From: Pseudomonas sp. C2B4
Lineage (GTDB): Bacteria; Pseudomonadota; Gammaproteobacteria; Pseudomonadales; Pseudomonadaceae
Length of the DNA: 64,000 bases
Assembly: GCF_013359695.1 (NCBI RefSeq)
Contig: NZ_JABFMU010000021.1
Span: forward strand, 1 to 64,000
Direction: 5' to 3'
Part shown: positions 18,401-28,451 of the stretch, piece after piece
How positions within the stretch are numbered: position 1 is the stretch's first letter
Layout of the letters: every line of letters begins with the position of its first letter
Notes under the pieces: model-generated
What the model was told of the DNA's origin: nothing
What the model saw: the letters and a program-made list of their open reading frames with translations, nothing else
The model's database searches: none
Program-made: the position numbers and the translations under genes

Positions 18401-18465
18401 TGCATTCTCCAACGCGCCAGGAAGTTCTAAGATGCACCATTGTTTTCCGCTTGGCGAATCCGACG

Positions 18466-19233
18466 ATGATACAGATCAGTGCCCTGCCCGCCTTTACCGA
18501 CAACTACATCTGGTTGTTACAAGACCCCGACACCCGGCACTGCGCAGTGGTCGATCCGGGCGATGCCAGGCCGGTACAAGCCTGGCTTCTGGCCAATCCG
18601 GGATGGCGCCTGAGCGATATCCTGATCACTCACCATCATCATGACCATGTCGGCGGCGTCGAACAGCTGAAGCGCGCGACGGACGCGAAAGTCTGGGGTC
18701 CAGCCAGCGAGAACATTCCGGGTCGGGACATCGCGCTCAAGGATAACGATCGCATCACCGTGCTGGGCCATGACTTCGAGATCATCGCCGTGCCCGGCCA
18801 TACCTTGGGCCACATTGCCTATTATCACCCTGGCCTGCTGTTTTGTGGCGACACTTTGTTCGCCGCCGGTTGCGGACGCCTGTTCGAAGGCACGCCCAAA
18901 CAAATGCACACCTCGCTGTCCCGCCTCGCGGCGCTTCCAGAAGAGACACAGGTGTACTGCACCCACGAATACACCCTGAGCAATCTGCGCTTCGCCGCTG
19001 CCGTGGAACCGGACAATCCGGACACCCTCGAACGCCTGGCCAGTGTCACCCGGAAACGGGAAGCCGGGGTCATCACACTGCCCTCCACGATAGCGCTGGA
19101 AAAGAGAACGAATCCGTTTTTGCGCACCTCCGAAACATCCGTTAAAGAAAAAGCGGACGAACGGACCGGCACCGATAACTCTGCGCCCGATATGGTTTTT
19201 GCGTCGCTGAGGGCTTGGAAAGATACGTTCTAA
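18466..19233 (+). CDS. gloB: Hydroxyacylglutathione hydrolase (glyoxalase II)
   Basis: Hydrolyses S-lactoylglutathione to D-lactate and glutathione, the second step of methylglyoxal removal. The 255-residue metallo-beta-lactamase-fold protein has the metal motif THHHHDH (H56, H58, D60, H61), a third histidine in VPGHTLGH and the bridging aspartate in FCGDTLF. The ATG at 18466 gives [16 protein letters not shown], the classic N-terminus; the longer upstream frame overlaps the divergent methyltransferase start and is not needed. Confidence 0.96.
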   Translation: MIQISALPAFTDNYIWLLQDPDTRHCAVVDPGDARPVQAWLLANPGWRLSDILITHHHHDHVGGVEQLKRATDAKVWGPASENIPGRDIALKDNDRITVLGHDFEIIAVPGHTLGHIAYYHPGLLFCGDTLFAAGCGRLFEGTPKQMHTSLSRLAALPEETQVYCTHEYTLSNLRFAAAVEPDNPDTLERLASVTRKREAGVITLPSTIALEKRTNPFLRTSETSVKEKADERTGTDNSAPDMVFASLRAWKDTF

Positions 19234-19238
19234 ACAGC

Positions 19239-19254
19239 TTGTACGATGGTACAA
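19239..19254. promoter_or_regulatory. Perfect palindrome TTGTAC-N4-GTACAA between gloB and mltD
   Basis: TTGTACGATGGTACAA lies just after the gloB stop and 14 bases before the -35 of the mltD promoter. It could be an operator or a weak terminator hairpin followed by a short A/T stretch. No family is recognised. Confidence 0.4.
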
Positions 19255-19267
19255 AAACCATGAGTGG

Positions 19268-19296
19268 TTGACCGTTGGGGGTGCGCTTTCTAGAAT
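19268..19296 (+). promoter_or_regulatory. Sigma-70 promoter for mltD
   Basis: TTGACC at 19268-19273 and TAGAAT at 19291-19296 are separated by exactly 17 bases. Both hexamers match the consensus at five of six positions. Transcription would start about 30 bases before the mltD ATG. Confidence 0.7.
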
Positions 19297-19332
19297 CGCC
19301 CGACATTTTTGCCCGGAACTCACTTCCAGCCA

Positions 19333-20781
19333 ATGTCGTCATCCATTCGTAAAGCCATCAATTCGGACGCTCTGACCCGCCTGGCGCAAGCCATAGCGGT
19401 GGCTGTGTCCGCGACATTGGCGGGCTGTTCCAGCCATGTGCCGCAGACCGATGCGGCGCACACTCCGAATATTGCCGCGCGCGCCAAGCAGAAGCCCATC
19501 TGGCTCAGCGAAAAGCCGAGCCCGCAGATCCCGCAGGATGTCTGGGAGCGCATGCGCCAGGGCTTCCAGTTGCAGGACGGACTGGGCGTCAACCCGCGCA
19601 TCGAGCAACAGCGCCTGTGGTTCGCCAGCAATCCGTCTTTCCTCGAAAATGCCGGCGAACGCGGCAGTCTCTACATTCATTACATCGTCGAGCGTCTTGA
19701 AGAACGCAACATGCCGCTGGAACTGGCACTGCTGCCGGTGATTGAGAGCGCCTACAACCCGATGGCCTATTCCCGCGCCGATGCGGTTGGCCTGTGGCAA
19801 TTCATCCCCTCCACCGGGCGTTATTTCAACCTGCGCCAGACCCGTTTCTATGATGGCCGTCGCGATATCACCGCTTCGACCACCGCCGCGATGGACTACC
19901 TGTCGCGCCTGCACGACATGTTCAACGGCGACTGGCTGCTGGCCCTCGCCGCTTACAACGCCGGCGAAGGCACCGTCAGCCGGGCCATCGAGCGTAACGA
20001 AAGACTTGGTCTGCCCACCGACTACTGGAACCTGCCACTGCCCTCCGAGACCCAGGCCTACGTGCCGAAGCTGCTGGCACTGTCGCAAGTGGTGATGGCG
20101 CCGGAAGCGTACGGCGTGAACCTCAACCCGATCGCCAACGAACCCTATTTCCAGGTCGTCGAAATCAACCAGCGCATGGACCTGTCCAAGGTCGCCGCAG
20201 TGGCCAACATCGACGAAGACGAACTGTTCCAGCTCAACCCGGCCTTCAAGCAGCGCACCACCATCGACGGCCCCCAGCATTTGCTGGTGCCGACGTCCAA
20301 GGCGCAACTGCTGACCACCAGCCTGCAGACCATGCGTCCTGAAGAGCTGATCAGCAAGAAGTCGCTCAAGCCGGTCTTCGATGGCGCGGACAGCACACAG
20401 GTGGCCAGTGCCAAGCGTAGCTACCGGGTCAAGCGCGGTGACAACCTGGGCTCCATCGCCAAGGCCAATAACGTCGACGTCAAGGATCTGCAGCGCTGGA
20501 ACAAGCTGAGTGGCAAGAACCTGAAGCCTGGCCAGACCCTGGTCATGCAGGACACCAGCAAAGGCAGTTCCGGGCGCATCAACACCGTGGTGGCGGCGAA
20601 TGCCAAAACCAAAGGCGAGAGCAAAAAGCCGCAGTCCCAGTACAAGGTTCAGCAAGGTGACTCGCTGTACATCGTGGCCAAGCGCTTCAATGTTGAAATG
20701 CAGCACCTCAAGCGCTGGAACCCGCGCGTCGGCCAGGCGCTGAAGCCTGGACAGATGCTGACGGTATCGAACCCGCACTAA
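19333..20781 (+). CDS. mltD: Membrane-bound lytic murein transglycosylase D (lipoprotein)
   Basis: Cleaves peptidoglycan glycan strands to 1,6-anhydro products from the outer membrane's inner face. The 482-residue protein has a signal peptide ending in the lipobox LAGC (C32), a family 23 transglycosylase domain with the catalytic glutamate in LPVIESAYNPMAYS and the AVGLWQF motif, and two C-terminal LysM repeats (YRVKRGDNLGSIAKANNV and YKVQQGDSLYIVAKRFNV). The ATG at 19333 is preferred to a TTG 24 bases upstream. It has its own promoter and a strong terminator. Confidence 0.95.
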   Translation: MSSSIRKAINSDALTRLAQAIAVAVSATLAGCSSHVPQTDAAHTPNIAARAKQKPIWLSEKPSPQIPQDVWERMRQGFQLQDGLGVNPRIEQQRLWFASNPSFLENAGERGSLYIHYIVERLEERNMPLELALLPVIESAYNPMAYSRADAVGLWQFIPSTGRYFNLRQTRFYDGRRDITASTTAAMDYLSRLHDMFNGDWLLALAAYNAGEGTVSRAIERNERLGLPTDYWNLPLPSETQAYVPKLLALSQVVMAPEAYGVNLNPIANEPYFQVVEINQRMDLSKVAAVANIDEDELFQLNPAFKQRTTIDGPQHLLVPTSKAQLLTTSLQTMRPEELISKKSLKPVFDGADSTQVASAKRSYRVKRGDNLGSIAKANNVDVKDLQRWNKLSGKNLKPGQTLVMQDTSKGSSGRINTVVAANAKTKGESKKPQSQYKVQQGDSLYIVAKRFNVEMQHLKRWNPRVGQALKPGQMLTVSNPH

Positions 20782-20787
20782 TAAATG

Positions 20788-20814
20788 AGCCCCTGATAAT
20801 CAGGGGCTTTTTTT
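20788..20814 (+). terminator. Factor-independent terminator after mltD
   Basis: Stem AGCCCCTGA/TCAGGGGCT with a short loop, followed by a run of seven T, begins 7 bases after the mltD stop. Confidence 0.9.
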
Positions 20815-20836
20815 GTCCACGAAATTTGCCCCCACC

Positions 20837-20951
20837 TGTAGGAGCAGCCGGTCGACGCTCGATTGCTCGCGAAAAATCCGAGGGCGCCGCCGGGCACCTG
20901 GTTATACGCGTAATCGTTCACGACCATCGCGAGCAAGCTCGGCTACTACAG
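20837..20951. repeat. Variant REPIN between mltD and nppA1
   Basis: The left arm is unusual: TGTAGGAGCAGCCGGTCGAC followed by GCTCGATTGCTCGCGA. The right arm reads CGCGAGCAAGCTCGGCTACT. The same variant left arm recurs at 48959. Confidence 0.75.
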
Positions 20952-21048
20952 GGATTAGATTTGCATTAACCCCCCGTCTTTTTCCTGTCCATACAAGCTG
21001 TTACTGTACTGGCCACAAAGCCCAAGCCGCCTGGATCGGATTCCTTAC

Positions 21049-22881
21049 TTGAAGTATCCCCTCCTCTCGCTCCTGATCAGCCTGGCCTTGAGCTCCACCG
21101 CAAGCGCGACGATCAGCGAAAGCCATGGTTATGCGCAGTTCGGCACGCTCAAGTACCCGGCCAGATTTACCCACTTCGACTGGGTCAACCCGCAAGCGCC
21201 CAAGGGCGGTACGTTGCGGGTGATGGCGTTTGGCACCTTCGATACGCTCAATCCCTACACCTTCAAGGGCACCAGCCCGGTTGCCACGCCGAACTTCCTG
21301 CAATACGGCATCAACGAGCTCAACGAACCGCTGATGGTCGGCACCGGCCAATACGCCCCCTCCGGGGATGAGCCAACCTCCAGCTATGGCCTGATCGCCC
21401 AATCGGTGGAGTACAGCGAAGACCGCAGCTGGGTGGTGTTCAACCTGCGCCCGGAAGCACGCTTCCACGATGGCACGCCGATCACCGCCTACGACGTCGC
21501 GTTCTCCTACCGGTTGCTGCTCAAGGAAGGCCATCCGCAGCACCGGACCAATCTGCAGGAAGTGTTGCGGGTCGACATCCTCAATCCTCAGCGTATTCGC
21601 TTCGTGTTCAAGCGAGCCGGCAATCCCTTGCTGATCCTGCGCCTGGGTGAGTTACCGGTGCTGCCGCAGCATTACTGGAAAGGTCGGGACTTCAAGGCGA
21701 CCACCTTCGAACCGCCGCTGGGCAGCGGACCGTATCGCATCACTTCGGTCACGCCGGGGCGGCAGATCGTGTTCGAACGGGTCAAGGATTACTGGGGCAA
21801 GGATCTGCCGGTCAATCGCGGCAAATACAACGTCGACCGCATGGAGGTCGAGTTCTATCGCGACAGTGACGTGGCTTTCGAAGCGTTCAAGGCCGGCGAG
21901 TTCGATATCTACATCGAGCATCAGGCGAAGAATTGGGCCACGGGCTACCGCTTTCCGGCGATCCGTCGCGGCGACGTGATCAAGGCACAGATCCCGCACC
22001 AGATCCCGACTCAAAGCCAAGGCCTGTTCATGAACAGCCGCCGCCCAACCTTTTCCGACGCCAAGGTGCGCGAAGCACTGGGATTGATGTTCGACTTCGA
22101 GTGGACCAACCGCACGTTGTTCAGCAGCGCCTACAAACGCGCCATGAGCTATTACCCCAACAGCGAATTCTCCGCCACCGGTTTGCCAGTGGGTCATGAG
22201 TGGTTGCTGCTCAAACCTTATCGCGAGCAATTGCCCGCCCGGATGTTCACCGAACCGTTCAGCCTGCCCAAGACCCAAGGCCGCGGCATCCCTCGGGAAA
22301 CCATGCGCCAGGCTTTGGCCCTGCTCGCCGAAGCGGGCTGGAAACTCAACGGACAGCGTTTGCAGAATGCCGCCGGGCAACCGCTGCGCCTGGAGATTCT
22401 GCTGGTCAATCCAAACCTGGAACGCATCCTCCAGCCCTACGTCGAGAACCTCGCCAGCATTGGCGTCGATGCACGGTTACGCACCGTCGATCGCGCTCAG
22501 TACAAACAGCGCCTCGACCAGTTCGATTTCGACATGATTCTGATGACCCTCAACCAGACCCTCAGCCCCGGCCTGGAACAGTGGCAGTACTTCCACTCCA
22601 GCCAGGTCGGGATCAAGGGCAGCAAGAACTACGCCGGCATTGCCAACCCGGTGGTCGATCATCTGCTCGATCAACTGCTCGCGGCCAAGTCCCGCGACGA
22701 CCAGATCGCTGCCGGCAAGGCGCTGGACCGGGTGTTGCTGTGGCAGCACTACATCATTCCCAACTGGTACCTCAATTATCACCGCCTGGCTTACCGCAAC
22801 CGGTTCGCCTTCGTCACCACGCCGCCCTACACCCTGGGCCTGAGCGCGTGGTGGCTGAAATCTTCGGAGAAAGATCGATGA
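21049..22881 (+). CDS. nppA1: Extracellular solute-binding protein, NppA1-like (family 5)
   Basis: A 610-residue periplasmic binding protein with a signal peptide ending near SSTASA and the family 5 (oligopeptide type) fold. It is the first of two tandem paralogues feeding one ABC importer, matching from memory the PA1811-PA1807 cluster named NppA1A2BCD, required in P. aeruginosa for uptake of peptidyl nucleoside antibiotics, and related to E. coli YejABEF. The start is a TTG; an in-frame CTG 18 bases upstream is possible. Its stop overlaps the second paralogue's ATG (ATGA). Confidence 0.9.
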   Translation: MKYPLLSLLISLALSSTASATISESHGYAQFGTLKYPARFTHFDWVNPQAPKGGTLRVMAFGTFDTLNPYTFKGTSPVATPNFLQYGINELNEPLMVGTGQYAPSGDEPTSSYGLIAQSVEYSEDRSWVVFNLRPEARFHDGTPITAYDVAFSYRLLLKEGHPQHRTNLQEVLRVDILNPQRIRFVFKRAGNPLLILRLGELPVLPQHYWKGRDFKATTFEPPLGSGPYRITSVTPGRQIVFERVKDYWGKDLPVNRGKYNVDRMEVEFYRDSDVAFEAFKAGEFDIYIEHQAKNWATGYRFPAIRRGDVIKAQIPHQIPTQSQGLFMNSRRPTFSDAKVREALGLMFDFEWTNRTLFSSAYKRAMSYYPNSEFSATGLPVGHEWLLLKPYREQLPARMFTEPFSLPKTQGRGIPRETMRQALALLAEAGWKLNGQRLQNAAGQPLRLEILLVNPNLERILQPYVENLASIGVDARLRTVDRAQYKQRLDQFDFDMILMTLNQTLSPGLEQWQYFHSSQVGIKGSKNYAGIANPVVDHLLDQLLAAKSRDDQIAAGKALDRVLLWQHYIIPNWYLNYHRLAYRNRFAFVTTPPYTLGLSAWWLKSSEKDR

Positions 22882-24719
22882 AACCCATCAGCGCTTTGCT
22901 GTTGCAGGCCAGCGCCCTGTTGTTCGCAGGGCTGGCCTGTGCCGCCCCGCAACATGCCCTGACCCTGTACAACGAGCCGCCGAAATACCCGGCCGACTTC
23001 AAACACTTCGACTACGTCAACCCGGACGCGCCCAAGGGCGGCATCTTCCGCCAGGCCGGGTTCGGCGGTTTCGATAGCCTTAACCCGTTCATCAGCAAAG
23101 GGGTGTCGGCCAACGATATCGACCTGATCTACGACACCCTGGCCAAGCAGAGCCTGGATGAGCCCTTTACCGAATACGGCCTGATCGCCAGCAAGATCGA
23201 AAAAGCCCCGAACAACGACTGGGTACGCTTCTATCTACGGCCCGAAGCGCGTTTCCATGACGGCCATCCGGTCCGCGCCGAAGACGTGGTGTTCAGCTTC
23301 CAGACCCTGATCAAGGACGGCGCGCCGATGTACCGCGGCTACTACAACGACGTCGAAGACGTGGTCGCCGAAGATCCGCTGACGGTGCTGTTCAAGTTCA
23401 AGCACAGCAACAACCGCGAATTGCCGTTGATCCTTGGCCAGCTGCCAGTGCTGCCCAAACACTGGTGGGCGACCCGGGACTTCAACAAGGGCAACCTGGA
23501 AGTGCCGTTGGGCAGCGGCCCGTACAAGGTCACCGAAGTGAAGGCCGGACGCTCGGTGCGTTATGAGCGGGTCAAGGATTACTGGGGCAAGGACCTGCCG
23601 GTCAACCGTGGCTTCTACAACTTCGATGTGATGACCACCGACTATTACCGCGACAACACCGTGGCGCTGGAAGGCCTCAAGGCCGGGCAGTTCGATTACT
23701 GGCTGGAGATGACCGCGAAGAATTGGGCCAACGCCTACAACATCCCGGCGGTGACCGAGGGTCGCTTGATCAAGGAACAGATCCCCAACGGCAACCCCAC
23801 CGGCATGCAAGGCTTTGTCTTCAACCTGCGCCGCCCGGTGTTCCAGGACGTGCGCGTGCGCCAGGCCCTGACCCTGTTGCTCGATTTCGAATGGACCAAC
23901 AAGCAGCTGTTCAACAGTGCCTACGCCCGTACCCGCAGTTATTTCGAGAACTCGGAGATGGCCGCCACCGGCCTGCCGGACGCCGATCAACTGGCGATCC
24001 TCGACCCGTTCCGCGACAAGATTCCCGAGCAAGTGTTCAGCGAAGCGTTCCAGAACCCGGTCACCGACGGCAGCGGCATGATCCGCACCCAGCAGCGCAA
24101 GGCTTACCAACTGCTGCAAGAGGCTGGCTGGCGCATCGTCGATGACAAGATGGTCGATGCCAATGGCAAACCGGTGACCATCGAATTCCTGCTGGCCCAG
24201 ACCGAATTCGAACGCGTGCTGTTGCCGTTCAAGCGCAACCTGAGCGACCTGGGCATCGACTTGGTGATCCGCCGGGTCGACGTCTCGCAGTACGTCAACC
24301 GGGTGCGTTCGCGGGACTTCGACATGATCGTCGGCAGCTTCCCGCAGTCCAACTCACCGGGCAACGAACAGCGCGAATTCTGGATGACAGCGGCCGCCGA
24401 TAAACCGGGCAGCCGCAACTCCATGGGCCTCAAGGACCCGGTGGTCGATCAACTGGTCGAGCAACTGATCAACGCCGATTCGCGCAAAAGCCTGGTGGCC
24501 CACGCTCGGGCACTGGACCGTGTGCTGCAATGGGGTTATTACGTAATCCCCAACTGGCACATCAAGACCTGGCGCGTGGCCTACTGGAACCACATCGGCC
24601 ACCCGAAGGTCTCCCCCAAATATGACATCGGCACCGCCACCTGGTGGGTCAAGCCCGATGCGAAACCGGCCATAGAGATCGAAACCAAATTGCAAGCCGA
24701 CCCTGCAGGCACGGAGTAA
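22878..24719 (+). CDS. nppA2: Extracellular solute-binding protein, NppA2-like (family 5)
   Basis: A 613-residue paralogue of the preceding protein: [19 protein letters not shown] is its signal peptide, and blocks such as [15 protein letters not shown] and [18 protein letters not shown] are shared almost word for word. It binds peptide or peptide-like ligands in the periplasm for the same permease. The ATG at 22878 overlaps the previous stop, with GGAG upstream, and the permease gene starts 4 bases after its stop. Longer upstream open sequence belongs to another frame of nppA1. Confidence 0.92.
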   Translation: MKPISALLLQASALLFAGLACAAPQHALTLYNEPPKYPADFKHFDYVNPDAPKGGIFRQAGFGGFDSLNPFISKGVSANDIDLIYDTLAKQSLDEPFTEYGLIASKIEKAPNNDWVRFYLRPEARFHDGHPVRAEDVVFSFQTLIKDGAPMYRGYYNDVEDVVAEDPLTVLFKFKHSNNRELPLILGQLPVLPKHWWATRDFNKGNLEVPLGSGPYKVTEVKAGRSVRYERVKDYWGKDLPVNRGFYNFDVMTTDYYRDNTVALEGLKAGQFDYWLEMTAKNWANAYNIPAVTEGRLIKEQIPNGNPTGMQGFVFNLRRPVFQDVRVRQALTLLLDFEWTNKQLFNSAYARTRSYFENSEMAATGLPDADQLAILDPFRDKIPEQVFSEAFQNPVTDGSGMIRTQQRKAYQLLQEAGWRIVDDKMVDANGKPVTIEFLLAQTEFERVLLPFKRNLSDLGIDLVIRRVDVSQYVNRVRSRDFDMIVGSFPQSNSPGNEQREFWMTAAADKPGSRNSMGLKDPVVDQLVEQLINADSRKSLVAHARALDRVLQWGYYVIPNWHIKTWRVAYWNHIGHPKVSPKYDIGTATWWVKPDAKPAIEIETKLQADPAGTE

Positions 24720-24723
24720 TCAG

Positions 24724-25797
24724 ATGCTGGCGTATATTTTTCGGCGACTGCTGCTGATCATTCCCACCTTGTTCGGCATTTTGCTGATCAACTTCGTGAT
24801 CATCCAGGCCGCTCCTGGCGGTCCGGTGGAGCAAATGATCGCCAAGCTCGAAGGCTTCGAAGGCGCCACCAGCCGTATCGCCGGTGGCGGCGCGGAAGTC
24901 TCGGTGGCCGGTTCCGCCTATCGCGGTGCCCAAGGCCTGGATCCCGCGCTGATCAAGGAAATCGAGCACATGTACGGTTTCGACAAATCGGCGCCGGAAC
25001 GGTTGTGGATCATGGTCAAGAACTACGCCACCCTGGATTTCGGCGACAGTTTCTTCCGCGATGCGAAAGTCATCGACCTGATCAAGGAAAAGCTGCCGGT
25101 ATCGATCTCCCTCGGGCTGTGGAGCACCCTGATCATGTACCTGGTGTCGATCCCCCTGGGGATCGCCAAGGCCACGCGGCACGGCACCCACTTCGATGTC
25201 TGGACCAGTTCGGCGATCATCGTCGGCTACGCGATCCCGGCCTTCCTGTTCGCCATCCTGCTGATCGTGGTGTTTGCCGGAGGCAGCTACCTGGACTGGT
25301 TCCCGCTGCGCGGACTGACGTCGAACAACTTCGATGAACTGAGCATGGGCGGCAAGATCCTCGACTACTTCTGGCACCTGGCGCTGCCGGTGACCGCGCT
25401 GGTGATCGGCAACTTCGCGACCATGACCCTGCTGACCAAGAACAGCTTCCTCGATGAAATCAACAAGCAGTATGTGGTTACCGCCAAGGCCAAGGGCCTG
25501 ACCAATCACCGCGTGCTGTACGGCCACGTGTTCCGCAACGCCATGCTGCTGGTGATCGCCGGTTTTCCGTCGGCCTTCATCGGCATCTTCTTCACCGGAT
25601 CGTTGCTGGTGGAAGTCATCTTCTCCCTCGACGGCCTCGGCCTGATGAGTTTCGAAGCCGCGATCAACCGCGATTACCCGGTGGTCTTCGGCACGCTGTT
25701 CATCTTCACCCTGCTGGGACTGGTGGTGAAACTGATCGGCGACCTCACCTACACCTTCGTCGATCCGCGCATCGACTTCGAAAGCCGGGAGCATTGA
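24724..25797 (+). CDS. nppB: ABC transporter permease, NppB/YejB-like
   Basis: An inner-membrane permease of 357 residues with about six helices. The N-terminal [19 protein letters not shown] is the usual first helix of oligopeptide permease B-type subunits. The cytoplasmic EAA-type loop, [20 protein letters not shown], contacts the ATPase. An insert of about 60 residues after the first helix, before the second, is typical of the YejB branch. It forms a heterodimer with the next gene's product. Confidence 0.93.
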   Translation: MLAYIFRRLLLIIPTLFGILLINFVIIQAAPGGPVEQMIAKLEGFEGATSRIAGGGAEVSVAGSAYRGAQGLDPALIKEIEHMYGFDKSAPERLWIMVKNYATLDFGDSFFRDAKVIDLIKEKLPVSISLGLWSTLIMYLVSIPLGIAKATRHGTHFDVWTSSAIIVGYAIPAFLFAILLIVVFAGGSYLDWFPLRGLTSNNFDELSMGGKILDYFWHLALPVTALVIGNFATMTLLTKNSFLDEINKQYVVTAKAKGLTNHRVLYGHVFRNAMLLVIAGFPSAFIGIFFTGSLLVEVIFSLDGLGLMSFEAAINRDYPVVFGTLFIFTLLGLVVKLIGDLTYTFVDPRIDFESREH

Positions 25798-25798
25798 G

Positions 25799-26818
25799 AT
25801 GAACCTGTCCCCTCTCAATCGCCGCCGCTTCGAACTGTTCAAGGCCAACAAACGCGGCTGGTGGTCGCTGTGGCTGTTTTTGATCCTGTTCGGCGCAAGC
25901 CTTGGCGCCGAGTTGATCGCCAACGACAAACCACTGGTGGTGCACTACGACAACGGCTGGTACTTCCCGGCGCTCAAGCGCTATCCGGAAACCACCTTCG
26001 GCGGTGAATTTCCGCTGGAGGCCAACTACAAGAGCCCGTACATCCGCGAACTGCTCAAGGCAAAGGATGCCTGGGTGCTGTGGGCGCCGATTCCGTTCAG
26101 CTACCAGAGCATCAACTACGACCTGCGGGTCCCGGCCCCCGCGCCGCCGTCGACGGATAACCTGCTGGGCACCGATGACCAGGGCCGCGACGTGCTGGCC
26201 CGGGTGATCTACGGCTTTCGCGTGTCGGTGCTGTTCGCCCTGACCCTGACATTGCTCAGCTCGATCATCGGCGTGATTGCCGGCGCGCTGCAGGGGTTCT
26301 ACGGCGGCTGGGTCGACCTGGCCGGGCAGCGTTTCCTGGAGATCTGGTCCGGGTTGCCGGTGCTGTACCTGCTGATCATCCTCGCCAGCTTCGTACAGCC
26401 AAACTTCTGGTGGTTGCTGGGGATCATGCTGCTGTTTTCCTGGATGAGCCTGGTGGACGTGGTGCGCGCCGAGTTCCTGCGTGGGCGTAACCTGGAATAC
26501 GTGCGTGCAGCCCGGGCATTGGGGATGCAGAATGGCGCGATCATGTTCCGCCATATCCTGCCCAATGCCATGGTCTCGACGATGACCTTCATGCCGTTCA
26601 TCCTGACCGGCGCCATCGGCACCCTGACCGCCCTGGATTTCCTCGGCTTCGGCCTGCCGGCGGGCAGCCCGTCGCTGGGTGAGCTGGTGGCCCAGGGCAA
26701 GTCCAACCTGCAGGCGCCTTGGCTGGGCATGAGCGCATTTGCGGTACTGGCGCTGATGTTGAGCCTGCTGGTGTTCATCGGCGAGTCCGCTCGCGATGCC
26801 TTCGACCCGAGGAAGTGA
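25799..26818 (+). CDS. nppC: ABC transporter permease, NppC/YejE-like
   Basis: The second permease, 339 residues, with a large periplasmic segment between the first helix (WWSLWLFLILFGASLGAELI) and the second, where LLGTDDQGRDVLARVIYG gives the oligopeptide permease C-type signature. The EAA-type loop reads LEYVRAARALGMQNGAIMFR. It starts one base after the nppB stop and ends one base before the ATPase start, so the five genes are one operon. Confidence 0.93.
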   Translation: MNLSPLNRRRFELFKANKRGWWSLWLFLILFGASLGAELIANDKPLVVHYDNGWYFPALKRYPETTFGGEFPLEANYKSPYIRELLKAKDAWVLWAPIPFSYQSINYDLRVPAPAPPSTDNLLGTDDQGRDVLARVIYGFRVSVLFALTLTLLSSIIGVIAGALQGFYGGWVDLAGQRFLEIWSGLPVLYLLIILASFVQPNFWWLLGIMLLFSWMSLVDVVRAEFLRGRNLEYVRAARALGMQNGAIMFRHILPNAMVSTMTFMPFILTGAIGTLTALDFLGFGLPAGSPSLGELVAQGKSNLQAPWLGMSAFAVLALMLSLLVFIGESARDAFDPRK

Positions 26819-26819
26819 A

Positions 26820-28430
26820 ATGAATCAGGACAATCTGATCGAAGTGCGCGACCTCGCCGTCGAATTTGTCGTCGGCGAACATTGCCAGCGGGTGGTCGAA
26901 AACGTCAGTTTCGATATCAAGCGCGGCGAAACCCTGGCACTGGTGGGCGAAAGCGGTTCCGGCAAATCGGTGACCGCGCACTCCATCCTGCGCCTGCTGC
27001 CCTACCCGCTCGCCCGCCACCCGTCGGGCACCATCGAGTACTCCGGGCAAAACCTGCTGGACCTGAAAGAGAAAACCATTCGCCACATCCGCGGCAACCG
27101 GATCGCAATGATCTTCCAGGAGCCGATGACCTCGCTCAATCCGCTGCACTCGATCGAGAAGCAGATCAACGAGGTACTGGGCATCCACAAAGGCCTGGTC
27201 GGCAAAGTGGCGACCAAGCGCACGCTGGAACTGCTGGAAATGGTCGGCATCCCGGAGCCTGAAAAACGCCTGAAGGCCCTGCCCCACGAATTGTCGGGTG
27301 GTCAGCGTCAGCGGGTAATGATCGCCATGGCCCTGGCCAATGAGCCGGAGTTGCTGATCGCGGACGAACCCACCACCGCGCTGGATGTGACCGTTCAGCT
27401 GAAAATCCTCGAATTGCTCAAGGAATTGCAGGCCCGACTGGGCATGGCCTTGCTGTTGATCAGCCACGATTTGAACCTGGTGCGAAGAATTGCGCATCGC
27501 GTATGTGTCATGCAGCGCGGATGCATCGTCGAACAGGCATCGTGTGAAGAATTGTTTCGCGCGCCGCAGCATCCGTACACGCGGATCCTGCTGGCAGCGG
27601 AGCCCAGCGGGACGCCGGCGACCAATGAAATCGGCCCGCCGTTGCTGACGGTCGAGGACCTGAAAGTCTGGTTTCCGATCAAAAAAGGCCTGCTCAAGCG
27701 CACGGTGGATTACGTCAAGGCGGTGGACGGCATCAACTTCAACCTGCCCCAGGGCCAAACCTTGGGGATTGTGGGCGAAAGCGGTTCCGGCAAGTCGACC
27801 CTGGGTCTGGCGATCTTGCGACTGATCGGCAGCCAGGGCGCCATCCGTTTTGAGGGCAAGCAGCTAGACTGCCTGACGCAGCAACAAGTCAGGCCGCTGC
27901 GGCGGGAGATGCAAGTGGTGTTTCAGGACCCGTTCGGCAGCCTGAGCCCACGGATGTGCGTGAGCCAGATCGTCGGCGAAGGCCTGCGGATTCACAAGAT
28001 CGGCACTGAGCAAGAACAGGAACAAGCGATTATTGCGGCACTCAAGGAGGTAGGACTGGATCCGGACACCCGGCACCGCTACCCCCACGAATTTTCCGGT
28101 GGGCAGCGGCAGAGAATCGCCATTGCCCGGGCATTAGTGCTAAAACCGGCGTTGATTCTGCTGGACGAGCCGACTTCGGCCCTCGACCGCACCGTACAAC
28201 GCCAAGTGGTGGAGCTGCTGCGTTCACTGCAAACCAAGTACAACCTGACGTATCTGTTTATCAGCCATGACCTGGCTGTCGTCAAGGCGCTGAGCCACCA
28301 GCTGATGGTGGTCAAGCATGGCCAAGTGGTCGAACAGGGAGACGCGCAAAGCATTTTTGCCGCCCCCCAACATCCGTATACACAGCAGTTGCTGGAAGCC
28401 GCTTTCCTGGCTCCGGACACTGCGCAATAA
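26820..28430 (+). CDS. nppD: ABC transporter ATPase with two nucleotide-binding domains, NppD/YejF-like
   Basis: Drives import through NppBC. The 536-residue protein holds two full ATP-binding cassettes: Walker A GESGSGKS at residues 43-50 and again in the second half, with signatures LSGGQRQRV and FSGGQRQRI and Walker B motifs LLIADEPTTALD and LILLDEPTSALD. The fused arrangement is that of YejF rather than the separate OppD/OppF. The ATG at 26820 follows the nppC stop by one base. Confidence 0.95.
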   Translation: MNQDNLIEVRDLAVEFVVGEHCQRVVENVSFDIKRGETLALVGESGSGKSVTAHSILRLLPYPLARHPSGTIEYSGQNLLDLKEKTIRHIRGNRIAMIFQEPMTSLNPLHSIEKQINEVLGIHKGLVGKVATKRTLELLEMVGIPEPEKRLKALPHELSGGQRQRVMIAMALANEPELLIADEPTTALDVTVQLKILELLKELQARLGMALLLISHDLNLVRRIAHRVCVMQRGCIVEQASCEELFRAPQHPYTRILLAAEPSGTPATNEIGPPLLTVEDLKVWFPIKKGLLKRTVDYVKAVDGINFNLPQGQTLGIVGESGSGKSTLGLAILRLIGSQGAIRFEGKQLDCLTQQQVRPLRREMQVVFQDPFGSLSPRMCVSQIVGEGLRIHKIGTEQEQEQAIIAALKEVGLDPDTRHRYPHEFSGGQRQRIAIARALVLKPALILLDEPTSALDRTVQRQVVELLRSLQTKYNLTYLFISHDLAVVKALSHQLMVVKHGQVVEQGDAQSIFAAPQHPYTQQLLEAAFLAPDTAQ

Positions 28431-28451
28431 CCTGAAAGAGAGGAGCAACAC

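Noticed and set aside
19339..20778. 479-residue open frame opposite mltD
   Set aside because: Shadow of mltD; no start signal and no recognised domain.
22200..22877. N-terminal extension of nppA2 into nppA1
   Set aside because: It is another frame of nppA1; the ATG at 22878 has an RBS and a clear signal peptide.
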